From Rhizomucor pusillus (taxonomy: Eukaryota > Mucoromycota > Mucoromycetes > Mucorales > Lichtheimiaceae), in NCBI GenBank assembly GCA_900175165.2, contig FWWN02000687.1, positions 62,001 through 126,000 of the forward strand: 64,000 bases of DNA, read 5' to 3'. Position 1 is the stretch's first letter. The number at the start of each line of letters is the position of its first letter. The notes under the pieces were generated by a model that was given only the letters and a program-made list of their open reading frames with translations, was not told the origin of the DNA and searched no databases. Below are positions 1 to 11,240 of the stretch, piece by piece. Position numbers and translations under genes: made by a program.

Positions 1-2388
1 GTGCCAACGCAGGCTTTGGATCAGACAAGAACGATGTATATGAGATAGACGAACTAGAGGTAAAATGGAACTCAAGATGAAGATACATAAAAATACTCAC
101 CAAATATGGTGTTAGATACAAAAAGGCCTTCTGCAAGTGGGAAAGGGTCTACAATTCATGAACGATGCTCGTGTAGTGCATCATAATTTGACACCAGAGT
201 CCATATTCGTAAACGCAAAGGGTGATTGGAAAATAGGAGGGTAAGAGTAACAGAAATACCACTGTTCTAAAACTCGGCATCTAACCTAGAAAACAGGTTA
301 GGATTCGGTGTATTCCTTAATAATCCCAACGATGGAGGCGACGCATATTTCGAGTACAATGAGTATCTGCCAGACGAGTGTCAGATCAACCTCGACTATG
401 CCGGTAGATATCCGTTGCAAAGTGCCTTAGAGGATGGGACACTAACATCGTATCGTAGCTCCCGAATTCATTCTTGACAACCAAGTATTGCAAGCAAACG
501 ACATGTTCTCGCTAGGTTGTCTTGCGTACGCCGTGCACAACAAAGGAATATCACTACTGCATACATTCAATAATCTTCATACCTATGAACGAAAAATACA
601 AGCGCTGAGCACATCTGATTTCACCAACATGCCTACGCACTTGCAACGTACAGTGTCAACACGAAAAAAACCATAATATCATCTATATGATTGCTCGACT
701 GACTGACATATTTCTTTCCAGCTGTTATCCGGCGATTGTTAACCAGGGAGCCATCTCGTCGTCTAACCGCGGCCGAGTTCCAAAATTCAAAGTACTTTGA
801 TAACATCCTGGTATCCACCATGAAATTCCTGGAGACGTTTCCAGAAAAGACCCGTGAAGAGAAGAGTCAATTTATGAAAGGTCTTGCACGAGTGCTTAAC
901 CAATTCCCTGAGCGAGTATTGAAGCGCAAGGCAAGTCGCATTACCAATACGCCACGAGAATTACACAGCAAACTAAAGCGAACTACGTGTTTGCCATTTA
1001 GATATTACCATCACTTTTGGAAGAATTGAAAAATCATCAACTGCTACCCTACACTATACCTAATATCTTCATCATCACCCAGCAATTGTCACAAGACGAG
1101 TTCTGCCAGCTCGTACTGCCGTCTCTGAAACCTATATTCAACGTGCGCGATCCTCCGCAAAACATGATTGTACTGTTAGAAAAACTCGATGTATTCCAAC
1201 AAAAAACCCCACGCGAAGTTTTCCGAGATGGTGAGATATTCTACTTGGAAGGATCTGACCGGTTGGTATATTTCTCTAACGTGATCACATATATCAATGA
1301 ATAGATATCATGCCCCTGGTATACGCTGCATTAGAAGCACCTACGCCTGTTGTACAGGAGAAGGCACTGCGTATCATACCATCCTTGTCAGAATCACTTG
1401 ACTACACCACAGTCAAAAATTCGTTATTCCCCAGAGTCCAGGTCCTTTTCGCACAAACGACGCTGCTGTCTGTCAAAGTTAGCACATTGATTTGTTTCCA
1501 TTCCATGATCAAAGTCATTGACAAGGTACAGTGTTATATTAAAGACATTCAAGGATCAAAAAAAGAAAATAACAAATATCTGCACGCAGTATACTATGCA
1601 AGAGAAGCTTGTGCCTCTGCTGAAGAATATAAAGACAAAAGAGCCGGCGGTGATGGTAAGCACAACCCAAAAAGTTAGCGATTAATTACTTACACGGATT
1701 ATTACCCTTTGGCTAGCTGGCTACGTTGGCCGTCTATGATGAAATGGGAAAACATCTGGATAAAGAAATCGTGGCAACCGAGATCTTGCCGCAACTTTGG
1801 CGTATGAGTTTTGGGCCACTGTTGAATTTGGACCAGGTAGATCAAAGTTGCTTTTTGGTATCTTGAAAAGCCTTTATACTTATTTCATCCTCTAGTTTAA
1901 GAAGTTCATGAAAACCATCAGAGAGCTTACGACAAGAGTCGAAGAAGCACACACACGGCATTTGACCGAAGTCAAATCATTAGAGGAACAGACACGAAGT
2001 GTCAGCGCCAAGAACTCTCCAGCGAACGGATCACCGCAAGTGCTTGGAGGCGAAGATGCCATGTCGTTTGAAGCGCTAGTCCAGGGTGGTCGTGCATCTG
2101 CTCCGACAGCAGCAACAACTTCTGATATATTTGCTGTGGGCAATGGTAGCAACGCATCCTTGGCGAATGCTGCCAAAATATCTGCGGACGATCTTACGAG
2201 CGGGTGGTCGTCAAGCGGTGCGACCCCGGGCCGTTCCAGTCCCATGATGGCAACACTGTCACCTACATCTGCTACATCTAGCCCTGTCCGTGGACCTGCG
2301 ACACTATCCAATTACTCCAGCACCGTAACAGCTACTACGAGTACAGCAACGCCAACCTATTCCTCCTTCCCAGCACCGCCTCAACCGC

Positions 2389-2422
<34 letters not shown>

Positions 2423-2813
2423 GCGTTCGTCTTTTACATCACAAACACAATGGACCTCCTCCTCTCTTAAACCTCAAATTGTTAGCAGCAGCAGTAGCAA
2501 TATTCCAGCGATTTCCACTCCACCAGCTTTCCAGAGCACGCCGGCTTTACCTCCACCACTCACTGCTGGGATGAGCAACCTCAGTATACAGCCAACAAAT
2601 ACTACGGCGACGACTCCTAACTACGCGGCACTCCGTTCAATACCGCAACCCACATCCTCACCCGCCATGGCGACGCCGCACAGACCATCGAGCATGGAAC
2701 TCTTGCAGCCTGTATCTCTCAATCCATCAAAACCGGCCCAGTCGTCGCAGCAATCACAGAGCCAGATTGGACATAGAAATACTAACCTCAATGTTTTTGA
2801 TCCGCTGGGATAA
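1..2813 (+). CDS. SCYL2: SCYL2-type (SCY1-like 2) pseudokinase, 5' partial
   Basis: Human SCYL2/CVAK104 and S. pombe Ppk32 are catalytically weak kinase-like proteins of clathrin-coated vesicle traffic between trans-Golgi and endosomes. The first exon is open at the window edge and ends at about base 59; the next starts at about 116 with IQKGLLQVGKGLQFMNDA. The catalytic-loop region reads HHNLTPESIFVN instead of HRD-K-x2-N, and the DFG region reads WKIGGLGFG, so kinase residues are missing as in the family. APEFILDNQVLQANDMFSLG is the APE/DxWSLG region. Exons between about 736 and 1840 encode a helical HEAT-like middle part. The last exon (about 1896-2813) starts with a coiled-coil stretch (KTIRELTTRVEEAHTRHLTE), then a Ser/Thr/Pro-rich tail with polyglutamine, ending NVFDPLG. 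Several short introns are present; exact middle joins were not all resolved. Confidence 0.85.
2386..2422 (+). repeat. CAA/CAG polyglutamine microsatellite in SCYL2
   Basis: A run of CAA codons ending in CAG encodes about 12 consecutive glutamines in the disordered tail of the SCYL2 homologue. It stays in frame and is likely length-variable. Confidence 0.85.
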
Positions 2814-2986
2814 AATTGCTATTAACGCTACAGTGTAAAATGGACTTTTTTGCTTTTTTGCAACGCAGCATCTTTTGTTTCTTTTTTTTTTTTTTTTTAC
2901 GTTTAAAAAGAAAAAAGTACATCAGGCAAAGCCTCAGCTATCGATCAATAGTAATTATTATTATTGTATATCATTATTATTTTTCA

Positions 2987-5900
2987 TCATACATAGCTAG
3001 AAGCTGGATTAATGTTGAGAGCATGTTCCTCGGACCCCAACATCATGGCACCCATGCGATGCCTGAGCTCTTCAATTTCCTCATCGTTCGTCGCTAGACT
3101 AGTTGTTTTTGCATTTGTCGCAAGCGCCATCTCAGTCTTGTGCAATTTTGCCTCGAGCTTTGTTGTCACACTTTGGAGCATCTGGATTTCCTGCTCGAGT
3201 CTGCTCGATGCCGACATGACGTCGGATACAGACAGTTCATCGAATGCTTTCAGATCGTTCTCCACTTTTAATTTTTGTTTGGAAAGCTGCTTATCCAGGT
3301 CAGATACCCGGCGCATGATCACCGCGTCTTTCCTTGAAACAGCGTCCCCTGCTGCCCTTGTGGACTGCAGCATCTCGTGGATTCTGTCTAATGCGTGCTG
3401 CAGTCGTATGCTTTCTTCAACGTACAACGACCGTAGCATCTCTTGCTTGACATGCGCGTCTGTAGTATCCTGTATAGGTCCAGCGATCGCTAAGGTATCC
3501 AACGTCTTGTCGTCAGGCGGTGCTGACTCGTAGCGCGCTAGCGCTTCGCGTAAACGTGCCACCTCCCGCTCGTGTTCCATTTCTGCTTGTTTCTTTTCCT
3601 CGAGTGCTTTTTCCAGATCGTGCTGGAGGGTATGGATTTGCTTATTATAAATTACATCGCGTTCATGCAAGGTATCGGTGGTGGAAGGTATGATGTCGGT
3701 GGATGGGGTATCAGGAGGTAAAAGCGTTGCAGTGGTGGAACGAGATCGACCCACTTCTTCACTCTTTGTGGAAGACGACGACGAAGAAGAAGCGTGTTGC
3801 CCTGATGTGGCGCTAGAAGACTCTGCTGCTTTCTTTTGCTTGTCGAGTTCAACCGTCAAGTTTAGGATCTTGGTCTCCTGCTCTTCGAACCGTTCCCTGA
3901 GCTCTTGCAGCTCGTCTAATACTTCCTGCTTTTGCGTCTGTACTTGTCGCAGCTGTTCACGAAGCTCGAGTTTTGCCTGATCACTGGCTGCCAGTTTCTT
4001 CTCCAGGTCAGAGATATATTTCTCGGTAGTTTCGTCCATCTCTTTAAACTTTAGGATTCTGCCTCGTAATTCGCTAAGCATATCTTCCTCTGCACTCGAG
4101 TTTTGTGCGTGGTACTCTAGTTTTTGCTCCAGCTGCCGTATATACGTCTCGTTGCTTTGTTCTCGTTTCAAAAGTTTGCTAAGCCGTACTTGGAGCTCGT
4201 TAATCCTGTTCTCCTGATCCTCCATGACAATCTCGTACTGTTCTATCTTTGTCTGCTGCTCTTCAAGGCCAATGTCAGAATGATTCAGTGCGGCGCGCGT
4301 CATGGCCAGCTGTGACTCTAAGGCAGATATCGTCTTTTCGTATTCTTCGATAACTGGTTCAACAAAGTGCTGGAAATCGACACCGTCCAGCCGCTGAGGG
4401 TTTTGTCGCAACCGTTGAAGTTCTTGCTCCACGATTCGGTTACGTTCTCTTGTAACGGATGCTTCACCGTCCAATTCCTCGACTTGTCGCTGGAGATCTG
4501 CTATCAAAACCCGCTGCTCGTGGTATATCTGGTCAAACTCCTCACTGTTCATTCCACTGCCTCCTAGCGGCGGCGACGACGACGACGACGATGAGGAAGT
4601 TGTCGGTTTCGAAGCTTTCAAAGTCTTAATCTCGTTCTTGAGCGATCCAACTAGGTTGCGCAACATGTCAATGTTATCGGTTGTCATCCACTCTTCGACT
4701 TCGTTCTTTTCAACTTTGTTCTTGATATTTCGAGCTCTGTTGGCATATTGCAAGGTATTCATGGTCTCTGAAAGGTTATGCTCGGTGGGACTGACGCAAG
4801 CAATCATCAGCGTAGTTGCGTTTCCGCCTAAAGAGTCTTGCAGCAGGCGAGTTAACTTTGAATCGCGGTATGGAACGTGTGTTCCACGTTTTGTAGGATC
4901 GCCGAGGACTGAAATAACGTTGCCGAGTGCTAGCAGGCCAGCGTTGATGTTGATGCCTTCTTTTCTGCGGTCTCCTTCCGCTGCTGTGCGTTTCAGCTAT
5001 AGAGTTGTGCAATGAATGATAAATATCTTTTAGATTACAAACAAAAAGAAGAGTATTCTTTTTGGCTTACTCTTTCGCTACCGGCAAGATCGACAAAGTG
5101 GAATTTCGAGGTGGTAATAACCCAATCGCCATCTTCACCTGAAGCCGCTGCTGCGGGTTTCTGGGCACCCAGACGGCTTCCAGGTCGACTGTCGCTTTTG
5201 CTACCAGACGGAGCCCATTTCTCTTGCTTCAAAGTGACAGACAAGATGGCGTGGGATCTGGACGACTTTTCGTTCATATCAGTTGCGCCGGTTGCACGGT
5301 TGAGAGTACCTTGTTGAAGGTATCTAAATATATAGTACATGGTGAGATCTCGCGTTGAAACAAAAAAACATCGATTTGCTGCTGCTTACGTCAAGATATC
5401 TTCTGCAGTGTGCACAGGTTGTTCCTTCACTCCTGTCCAGTAAATCTGACCGTGCGGGTCCTCACGGATAGTCACTGGTGGCCTTTCTCCAGGTGGCGCC
5501 GGGTTTAGCAAATCAATAAGCTCTTCGTTGTAAATTTCGACAAACGAGACTTTGACGGTGTATCTGTACTGAGACGTCGATGGTGGGCTGCTGCTACTGC
5601 TGCTACCATTATTCGCAGGAATGGCAGTGCTGTTTCTTTGGACATTGGGCGACAGACGCCGCGAGGGCGTTCGCATACGACTCGCTGCTCTGGAAAGAGA
5701 TGGTGGTGAGTTGGCAGTCGTGGATGATGTCGATGAGGATATAGGTGAAGCAGAGCGGGTATCGCTTTGATGTTGCAAGAGATTGAACATCAACGAGGCA
5801 GCGCGCGGCACGATGCCCTCCTCCTCGGGTCTGTATGATCCCGTCTGCTGCGCTGTGCCCATCGTGTATGTCTTTCCAGATGATGTTTGGCCCTGAAAAA

Positions 5901-6396
5901 AAGATGTTAGCCTAGATCATTGACATGGATAATGGATGCAATTTACATAGGCAAGTATGGTAACATTGTAGCCTATGTCGATGATGGTTCAAAAAAGATG
6001 GGGGTGGTTATTAATTACGATTTATGCACACTAACAAATTGTATTGAGAATACATACCTTCGACAAACTTGCGTACAAGCTTATCGCCCAAAGTGTGGAA
6101 GATATCGGATTGGGTGGTTGACGGCGGGAAAACGTGGTCGAAACTGTAAACCTTGGCCTGAGGTACGATGTGCACAGAGTTCTCGTGCGCTCGTAACACC
6201 TGGCTTTCGGAATGGTTTGCGAATCTCGGCTGTGCTCGGTCGCGTTCGGTCAATGGCCGAATGCGGATAGCTGAAGGAAGAATAGAAAGTGAAACAGCAA
6301 CAGGCCCAGGTCAGCTTGTTGCGGGGTAGTTGTGACAGATCAGTGGTACCGACCTACTTGCACTGCAGCAGTTTGTGTACGGCCATCTCTAGCCAT
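2987..6396 (-). CDS. Kinesin-4 family motor (KIF4/chromokinesin-like)
   Basis: N-terminal plus-end microtubule motor followed by a long coiled coil; kinesin-4 proteins work on spindle midzone and microtubule-length control. The start is read at 6396 ([14 protein letters not shown]), joined over an intron with a GTCGGT donor to [17 protein letters not shown]. The P-loop is [12 protein letters not shown], switch [15 protein letters not shown], switch [11 protein letters not shown]. The stretch [20 protein letters not shown], then [18 protein letters not shown], is the typical kinesin-4 signature. About five introns split the motor, two of them flanking the short exon YNVTILAY. A 158-residue exon (5386-5862) carries a Ser/Pro-rich insertion unusual for the motor core. 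From about 4700 down to the stop the protein is one large coiled-coil exon, with Ser-rich breaks near 4570-4600 and 3700-3850. No C-terminal Cys-rich domain or WD40 repeats are visible, so KIF4 versus KIF21 is not settled by the tail. Confidence 0.88.
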
Positions 6397-7081
6397 TGCA
6401 GCTATTTAGGGTTATTTGAAGCAGCAGTAAAGTGTACGATAATATTCAGGGGCTAAAAAGTCTACCGCCTCCTCCAGGTTGGCTGCTTGCTTGAACAGCT
6501 GGTGGTGGAAAATGAAAAGCCTGCAGCCTCCGACAGCAGGTAGTGCAACCGCGTGTCAAATGACCCATACATTGCGGTGAGGTGAACGAGACATCGTATC
6601 TACTTTATATCGTTTGAGATCACTCAAGGATCGTAAATCAAACGGGAAGAGCATCCTCGTCTGTGGCTGCTCTGCAAATTCTTGAATTTGAGATCGGTCG
6701 AAGGAGGGCATCCGGTATCCCTTGCTGCTGCTGATTCAACAAGCAGAGAAACACATACACAATAATTATATGTTAGCAGCAACCATAGGAAATATATATG
6801 TATATACACATATAAAAAGTTGGCTATGACCTTTGTTCTGTCATCGATAATCGATGACCGAATGAGGAGGAGGAGGTCAGATGGTTTTTTTTTCTGTATC
6901 CGATTGATGGATGAATTTGGCAATTGCCCGACGACTGGGAGGTCCCCTGATGATCTTTTTTTTGCTGATTTTCAGCTGAGACTAGCAGCGGCAGCTCCGG
7001 GGTGGGTGCATGATTTTTCTCAAACCTTACTGCTGAAACAATCGACCTTCCTCTTTTCTTTTTCTTGTTTCCACGGCCACA
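6397..7081. other. Divergent intergenic region, kinesin-4 / HAD hydrolase
   Basis: Shared upstream region of two divergent genes. It holds AT-rich stretches (about 6770-6815) and pyrimidine tracts close to the HAD start (7035-7075), common near fungal start sites. No coding or RNA gene was recognised; short open frames show no family features. Confidence 0.5.
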
Positions 7082-8312
7082 ATGTCACCGAGATTCCGTC
7101 TCATCACCTTTGATGCTTACAACACCCTCTTCAAACCAAGAGGCAGCTTGTCGGCTCAATACGTACGTATGCTTCTCTCAACCTCTCAACTGGCAAACCT
7201 GCAAGGTAACAAACACGCTTCTTCCACTCTTCTTTTCTGTAGGCAAAAGAAGCCTCCAAGTATGGCCTGAACGTCAGCAAGGCTGCGGTCAGCCAGCACT
7301 TTGGACTAGCTTACAAGCAGCAGCTGGTTAAAGCACCTTTCTACGGACGTAGCCAGGGTTTGACATCTCGTCAGTGGTGGCAGCAGGTATGCACAACACT
7401 CACAGCGGTTGTATCCCGGATATGCAGTGCTTGACATTTCTTTGAATGTTAGCTTGTATACTCTACGTTTATCGGCGCCGGTGTTAGCAAGAAGGGTACA
7501 GTAGCAGGAGACGTGCAGCATCCAAAGCGAGCCAGCAATTTTAACACTTTGAATTTTATGTGGTTCAGAGCTTGATCCAGCTTTCGATGAGCTATTCGAT
7601 GCATTGTACACGCGGTTCATGACTTCAGAGGGCTACGCGGTATTTCCGGACGTAGTATCAACGCTGGCCGAAATAAAACGTCAAGGATACATCACTGGCA
7701 TCATTAGCAACTCGGACGAACGATTATGTAATTAACTAGCATATATATATATATATATGTATGAAGGTCCAAATTTTACTCATCATTTTTTCTTGTAGTG
7801 TCCGTCATGAAGAACCTCAATCTAAGCAAATATTTCGACTTTATCCTGCCGAGCTGTCTAGCAGGTTATGAAAAGCCTGCTGTGGAAGTTTTTGAAAGAG
7901 CGCGTTTCATGGCTGGACCGGACATTTTGCCAAGTGAAGCTTTGCACATTGGCGATGACCCGGACAAGCAAGTATCAATTTTTACAACGATGTAGTATTC
8001 TGTTGCTTGCTAACTGATTGATTGTAGGGATTACGAAGGTAAATTAAAATCACGTAAAGGAGATAGATTGTTTGGTGTGCTAAGAGGAAAGGTTTGAAAA
8101 AAAAAGGCGCACAAAATGCAGGCTGGCATGCGATTCTGTTAGAGCGAAGTAAACTATCCTACCAGGAATCCGCACCACCGGTAACAACAAGCACCAGTCA
8201 GATACCACACACGATCATGTCCTTACACGATTTATGCCCGCTGATCTTGCAGCCGTCGCACGCAGCCTGGCGCAAGGACGATGAGGTCGCTGCAGGGCAC
8301 GCAGCAGCCTAG
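7082..8312 (+). CDS. HAD-superfamily hydrolase, HDHD3/REG-2-like
   Basis: HDHD3-type members of the HAD superfamily have no firmly known substrate; the fold is a Rossmannoid phosphatase. Starts MSPRFRLITFDAYNTLF, where FDAYNTL is HAD motif I (nucleophile Asp, as in subfamily IA enzymes reading DAYGT). Exon 2 gives GRSQGLTSRQWWQQ, very like the GLTSRQWW block of HDHD3. Motif II lies in IISNSDERL, motif III in the EKPAVEVFERARF region (conserved Lys), motif IV in LHIGDDPDKDYEGAQNAGWH. About six introns; the intron after GDDPDK (donor near 7967-7972) uses a GC donor (AA|GCAAGT), followed by an 11-nt exon (GGATTACGAAG) and an A-rich acceptor at about 8105. Frame continuity into AQNAGWHAILLERS supports these joins. 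The last exon ends 8312. The intron near 7740-7757 contains a (TA)n run. Confidence 0.85.
7740..7757. repeat. (TA)n microsatellite in HAD intron
   Basis: An alternating TA run of about 18 nt just after the 5' splice site of an intron of the HAD hydrolase gene. Confidence 0.7.
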
Positions 8313-8464
8313 ATAAACCCGATACTCCTTCTTTCGCTCGCTCGCGATATGTTCTATGCAGAAGAATTTTGAAACTGTAACATATATACATAATCCCTCC
8401 CCTCCCTCCCAAACATTTTGCAAACCTCCCTCTGTCTCCACCCCGTCTGTAACATCTTTTTTTT

Positions 8465-8514
8465 NNNNNNNNNNNNNNNNNNNNNNNNNNNNNNNNNNNN
8501 NNNNNNNNNNNNNN
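8465..8514. other. Assembly gap of 50 N
   Basis: Exactly 50 unknown bases in the region between the convergent HAD hydrolase and LEO1 genes. The left flank is pyrimidine-rich (CCCTCCCTCCC and a T run), a plausible cause of the break. 50 is probably a placeholder rather than a measured size. Confidence 0.98.
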
Positions 8515-8775
8515 ACCTGCGATCTGCCCTTGCTCGCTAGCAACCACAGGCAGCATGCCAAATTAATTTGACAGACACTTCCTGACTGTATGTACACCTA
8601 TGCATGCCAAATATGCCGTCACGCCAAGGCAGTGCAGAGCAAGAGACATCTTTACTTCTCCCATTTGCCAATACCAACAATTTTTCAAGTACAATTTACT
8701 TTGTTGCAGCGGTAACACAGGGTCATTTATTTTCTTAGTATGTGTACTTGTATCAATGATGTGGAGATGATCTGA

Positions 8776-10121
8776 TTAGGGCGAAGACAGCCCTCCGCGT
8801 TTGGCTCGAGTAAGTCGTCTAATACGTTCTTCTTCTTCCTCTGAATCGTAATCATTGGCTTCTTCCTCTTCTTCCTCTTCTTCCTCCTCCTCCTCTTCTT
8901 CGTATTCATCTTGCCGGCCTTCTGCCTCCTCTTCATACTCATCAACATCCTCGTAATCATAGCGTGAGGCATATGCAGTTGTTGCAGCGTTGTATCTGCT
9001 GTCGGCGCGCCGTCTTTGGTTCTCCAACCGTCTCTGTGCTCGTAACCGTTCCATCTCTTGCTTCTCAAGTTCTTGCTTGACCGCCTCGGGGTCCCGATCC
9101 GTGACAACCATCTGAGTCTTCATTGCTCTTTCAACGACGACGTTCTTTGCTGCTTGTCCCGATCTTGGTGTAAAGATGGCAGGACGGAGCGTCATTTGGT
9201 CAGTGAACTCAATGTGGCCTTCCAAGATACCCGATGATGTCTGGTGTGCCATCAGATAAATGTGATGATCGTTGGATAGCTCTTCTTTTGAAATGTCGTA
9301 ATAATCGTCGCCCAGACGCAGCGACATCGTGCCGTCTTCCCATTCAACAAAATGTGCGTTTGACTCTAGGCGCTAGAGTTTTCATTGTTATTCAAATGAG
9401 CAACTGTTGCTTGCTTTGTGTATTCGCTCACCTTGTTGCCATGCGCATCAGTTACATTTCGCCACCGCAGTGTCTTTTCAATTTCTCGGATCGATAGTTG
9501 CTGCATCTCTTCTTTGGTCGCGTCTTCAGGGAAATGGCAGTCGAAGGTATCGGGATCAAAGGGAGTCATTTCAATGTCAACATACGGCGGCATACGCGCC
9601 AAATGGAACTATAGATAGGTGTCAGATCGATGTATATATCCCACATCACGTCCACACGTCCACTTGCCTTTCCATCTGTGGACTGCGGTAAAGGTAGCAC
9701 TGGCATTTCTACATCAATTTGAACACGTCGTTTCTTGGGCGGGCGTTCGTCTTGTTCTTCATCCTCTTGTTCTTCTTCGTCTTCACTGCGTTCCTGTCGC
9801 CGTCTTCTACCTATTTGTTCTTCCTCTTCTTCTTCTTCCTCTTCCTGTTCTTCTACACCCCTTTCTGCATCGCTGCAACAGCGTAGTATGTATAAGTGAA
9901 TCCAACTCACGTGTACTTTCTGTCCTTATTGTTCTGATACGGTACCTTGAGTCTTTCTGAACATGTTCACGCGAATCGTGGTCGCTGAGAGACGCAGCAC
10001 TCATTGACCGTTGCCGTTCGGGAGATGGGGTCGGTGATCGTTGCCCTTCAACGTCAGAGACTTCGTGTTCCGAGCCAAAGAGATCTTCAAGGTCGCTTTG
10101 CTGTGATTCGTTATCTGACAT
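8776..10121 (-). CDS. LEO1: Leo1, subunit of the RNA polymerase II-associated PAF1 complex
   Basis: Leo1 is a nuclear PAF1-complex subunit that supports transcription elongation and cotranscriptional histone marks. The start at 10121 gives MSDNESQQSDLEDLFGSE, the acidic N-terminal Leo1 hallmark; a Glu-rich segment and a basic cluster (PPKKRRVQIDVEMP) follow. The conserved core runs from FHLARMPPYVDIEMTPFDP through KTLRWRNVTDAHGNK to SNAHFVEWEDGTMSLRLGD, the Leo1 'SNAR-x-VKW-DGS' block. The C-terminal part is a charged helix (QELEKQEMERLRAQRRLEN) and a long Glu/Asp-rich tail. Three introns are visible; the second (about 9611-9667) has a GC donor, AAG|GCAAGT, with acceptor CTATAG, and joins DGK to FHLARMPP in frame. 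Convergent with the HAD gene across the assembly gap. Confidence 0.9.
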
Positions 10122-10572
10122 TGGGGTTGGAATATATAATGTATGTTAAGGGCGTAAAGAATGAAAGGGCAAATGAGAAGAAGGGCAGGCGCTGAGAGTG
10201 AGGGATGGATGTTGTGGCCGCCAACAACTCAGACGACAAGACGATGATGGGGCGAGAGAGACTTTTGACGTCCCGCTTGTTAACAGCTCGTATGCAAGCA
10301 AGTCAGTCCATTGGGTATCTGGAACCCGCATACATTGGGCTTGCCAATGATATCCGCAAAACCGCCGATCGCTTCTATGGATACGGGAAAACGCGTGAAC
10401 GGGCTTTTTTTTTTCTTTCGTTTCTAAGAAAAAGTGGCATCATGCGGGCAAGGGTGTCACGCCACTTCCAAAACCCAGCGAACGTGCAAAAATGCATAAA
10501 ACGGGCGCGCGCGCGGGCAACTTGTTTCTGTTCTGGTTCTTCTTGGATCACATACACACACACAAACAGACA
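10122..10572. other. Divergent promoter region, LEO1 / universal stress protein
   Basis: About 450 bp between two start codons facing apart. It contains a CCAAT pentamer at 10344-10348 and a short alternating GC run near 10503-10517. An open frame crosses it on the plus strand, but it has no recognisable features and is read as chance. Confidence 0.45.
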
Positions 10573-11130
10573 ATGTCAATCTCCATTACAGAGAAGCGAA
10601 GAGTAGCGCTTGCGTACGACGGCAGCGAAGACGCCCGCAAGTTATTCGACTGGTCTATCCAGAATATCATCAAACCGGAATCCGACCATCTGATCCTATT
10701 GTCAGCCGTGCCGCCTGGTGAGAGCAGCATGGCTTCCTCTGGCGGCCTTTCACTCGGTTCTCTCGGTGGTGGAACGTCAAGCAGCAGTGACAAGAGCGGG
10801 TCGCTTCCCATGTTGTCAACGTCGCCAAGTCGTATCAGTTCAGCCATTGAGCAAGCTAGCAAGTACCCGCAGGGCAAGGCCGCGCGAGAGCGACTGGAAG
10901 ATATGGTCGCGCATCTGCGCACACTGCATATCTCGAGCGAAGAGCATATCCTGTGGGGAGATCCAAAAATCCTGATCCCGCGTTTTACGCAGCAGCAGCA
11001 GGTGGATTTGTTGATCGTCGGTTCGCGTGGTCTCGGAACAGTCAAGAGCGTGTTTGTAGGATCTGTATCAAACCGCTGCATCCATGAATGCCCATGCCCA
11101 GTACTCGTTGTCCGCAATACAACCATCTAG
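10573..11130 (+). CDS. Universal stress protein (UspA) family protein
   Basis: UspA-fold proteins bind ATP or act as stress-response modulators; the role of this fungal member is not known. Intronless, 185 residues, starting at 10573 (MSISITEKRRVALAYDGSED); longer in-frame upstream sequence lacks a good ATG. The N-terminal strand VALAYDGSEDARKLFDWS is typical, with the Asp that contacts adenine. The C-terminal ATP-binding motif G-x2-G-x9-G-S is intact in GSRGLGTVKSVFVGS, ending CPVLVV. A Ser/Gly-rich insertion (about residues 50-85) separates strands 2 and 3, making the protein longer than the usual 140-160 residues. Confidence 0.88.
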   Translation: MSISITEKRRVALAYDGSEDARKLFDWSIQNIIKPESDHLILLSAVPPGESSMASSGGLSLGSLGGGTSSSSDKSGSLPMLSTSPSRISSAIEQASKYPQGKAARERLEDMVAHLRTLHISSEEHILWGDPKILIPRFTQQQQVDLLIVGSRGLGTVKSVFVGSVSNRCIHECPCPVLVVRNTTI

Positions 11131-11240
11131 TCTATATCTTTCATGTAACACGTGCAAATGCTTGTAGTATATATACTGTTGATGTATCAATTTTACAAAA
11201 GGAAAAAAATTTGCATAGTTTTTGACTCGTGTATGTATCT

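Noticed and set aside
8776..8960. Long Glu-rich frame shadows at the LEO1 3' end, in a second frame rich in Lys and Arg
   Set aside because: The acidic frame continues the Leo1 core; the basic one is an off-frame reading of GAA/GAG repeats.
10205..10606. 133-residue plus-strand frame between LEO1 and the stress protein
   Set aside because: No domain, overlaps the divergent promoter and low-complexity GC run; the stress protein has its own good ATG at 10573.
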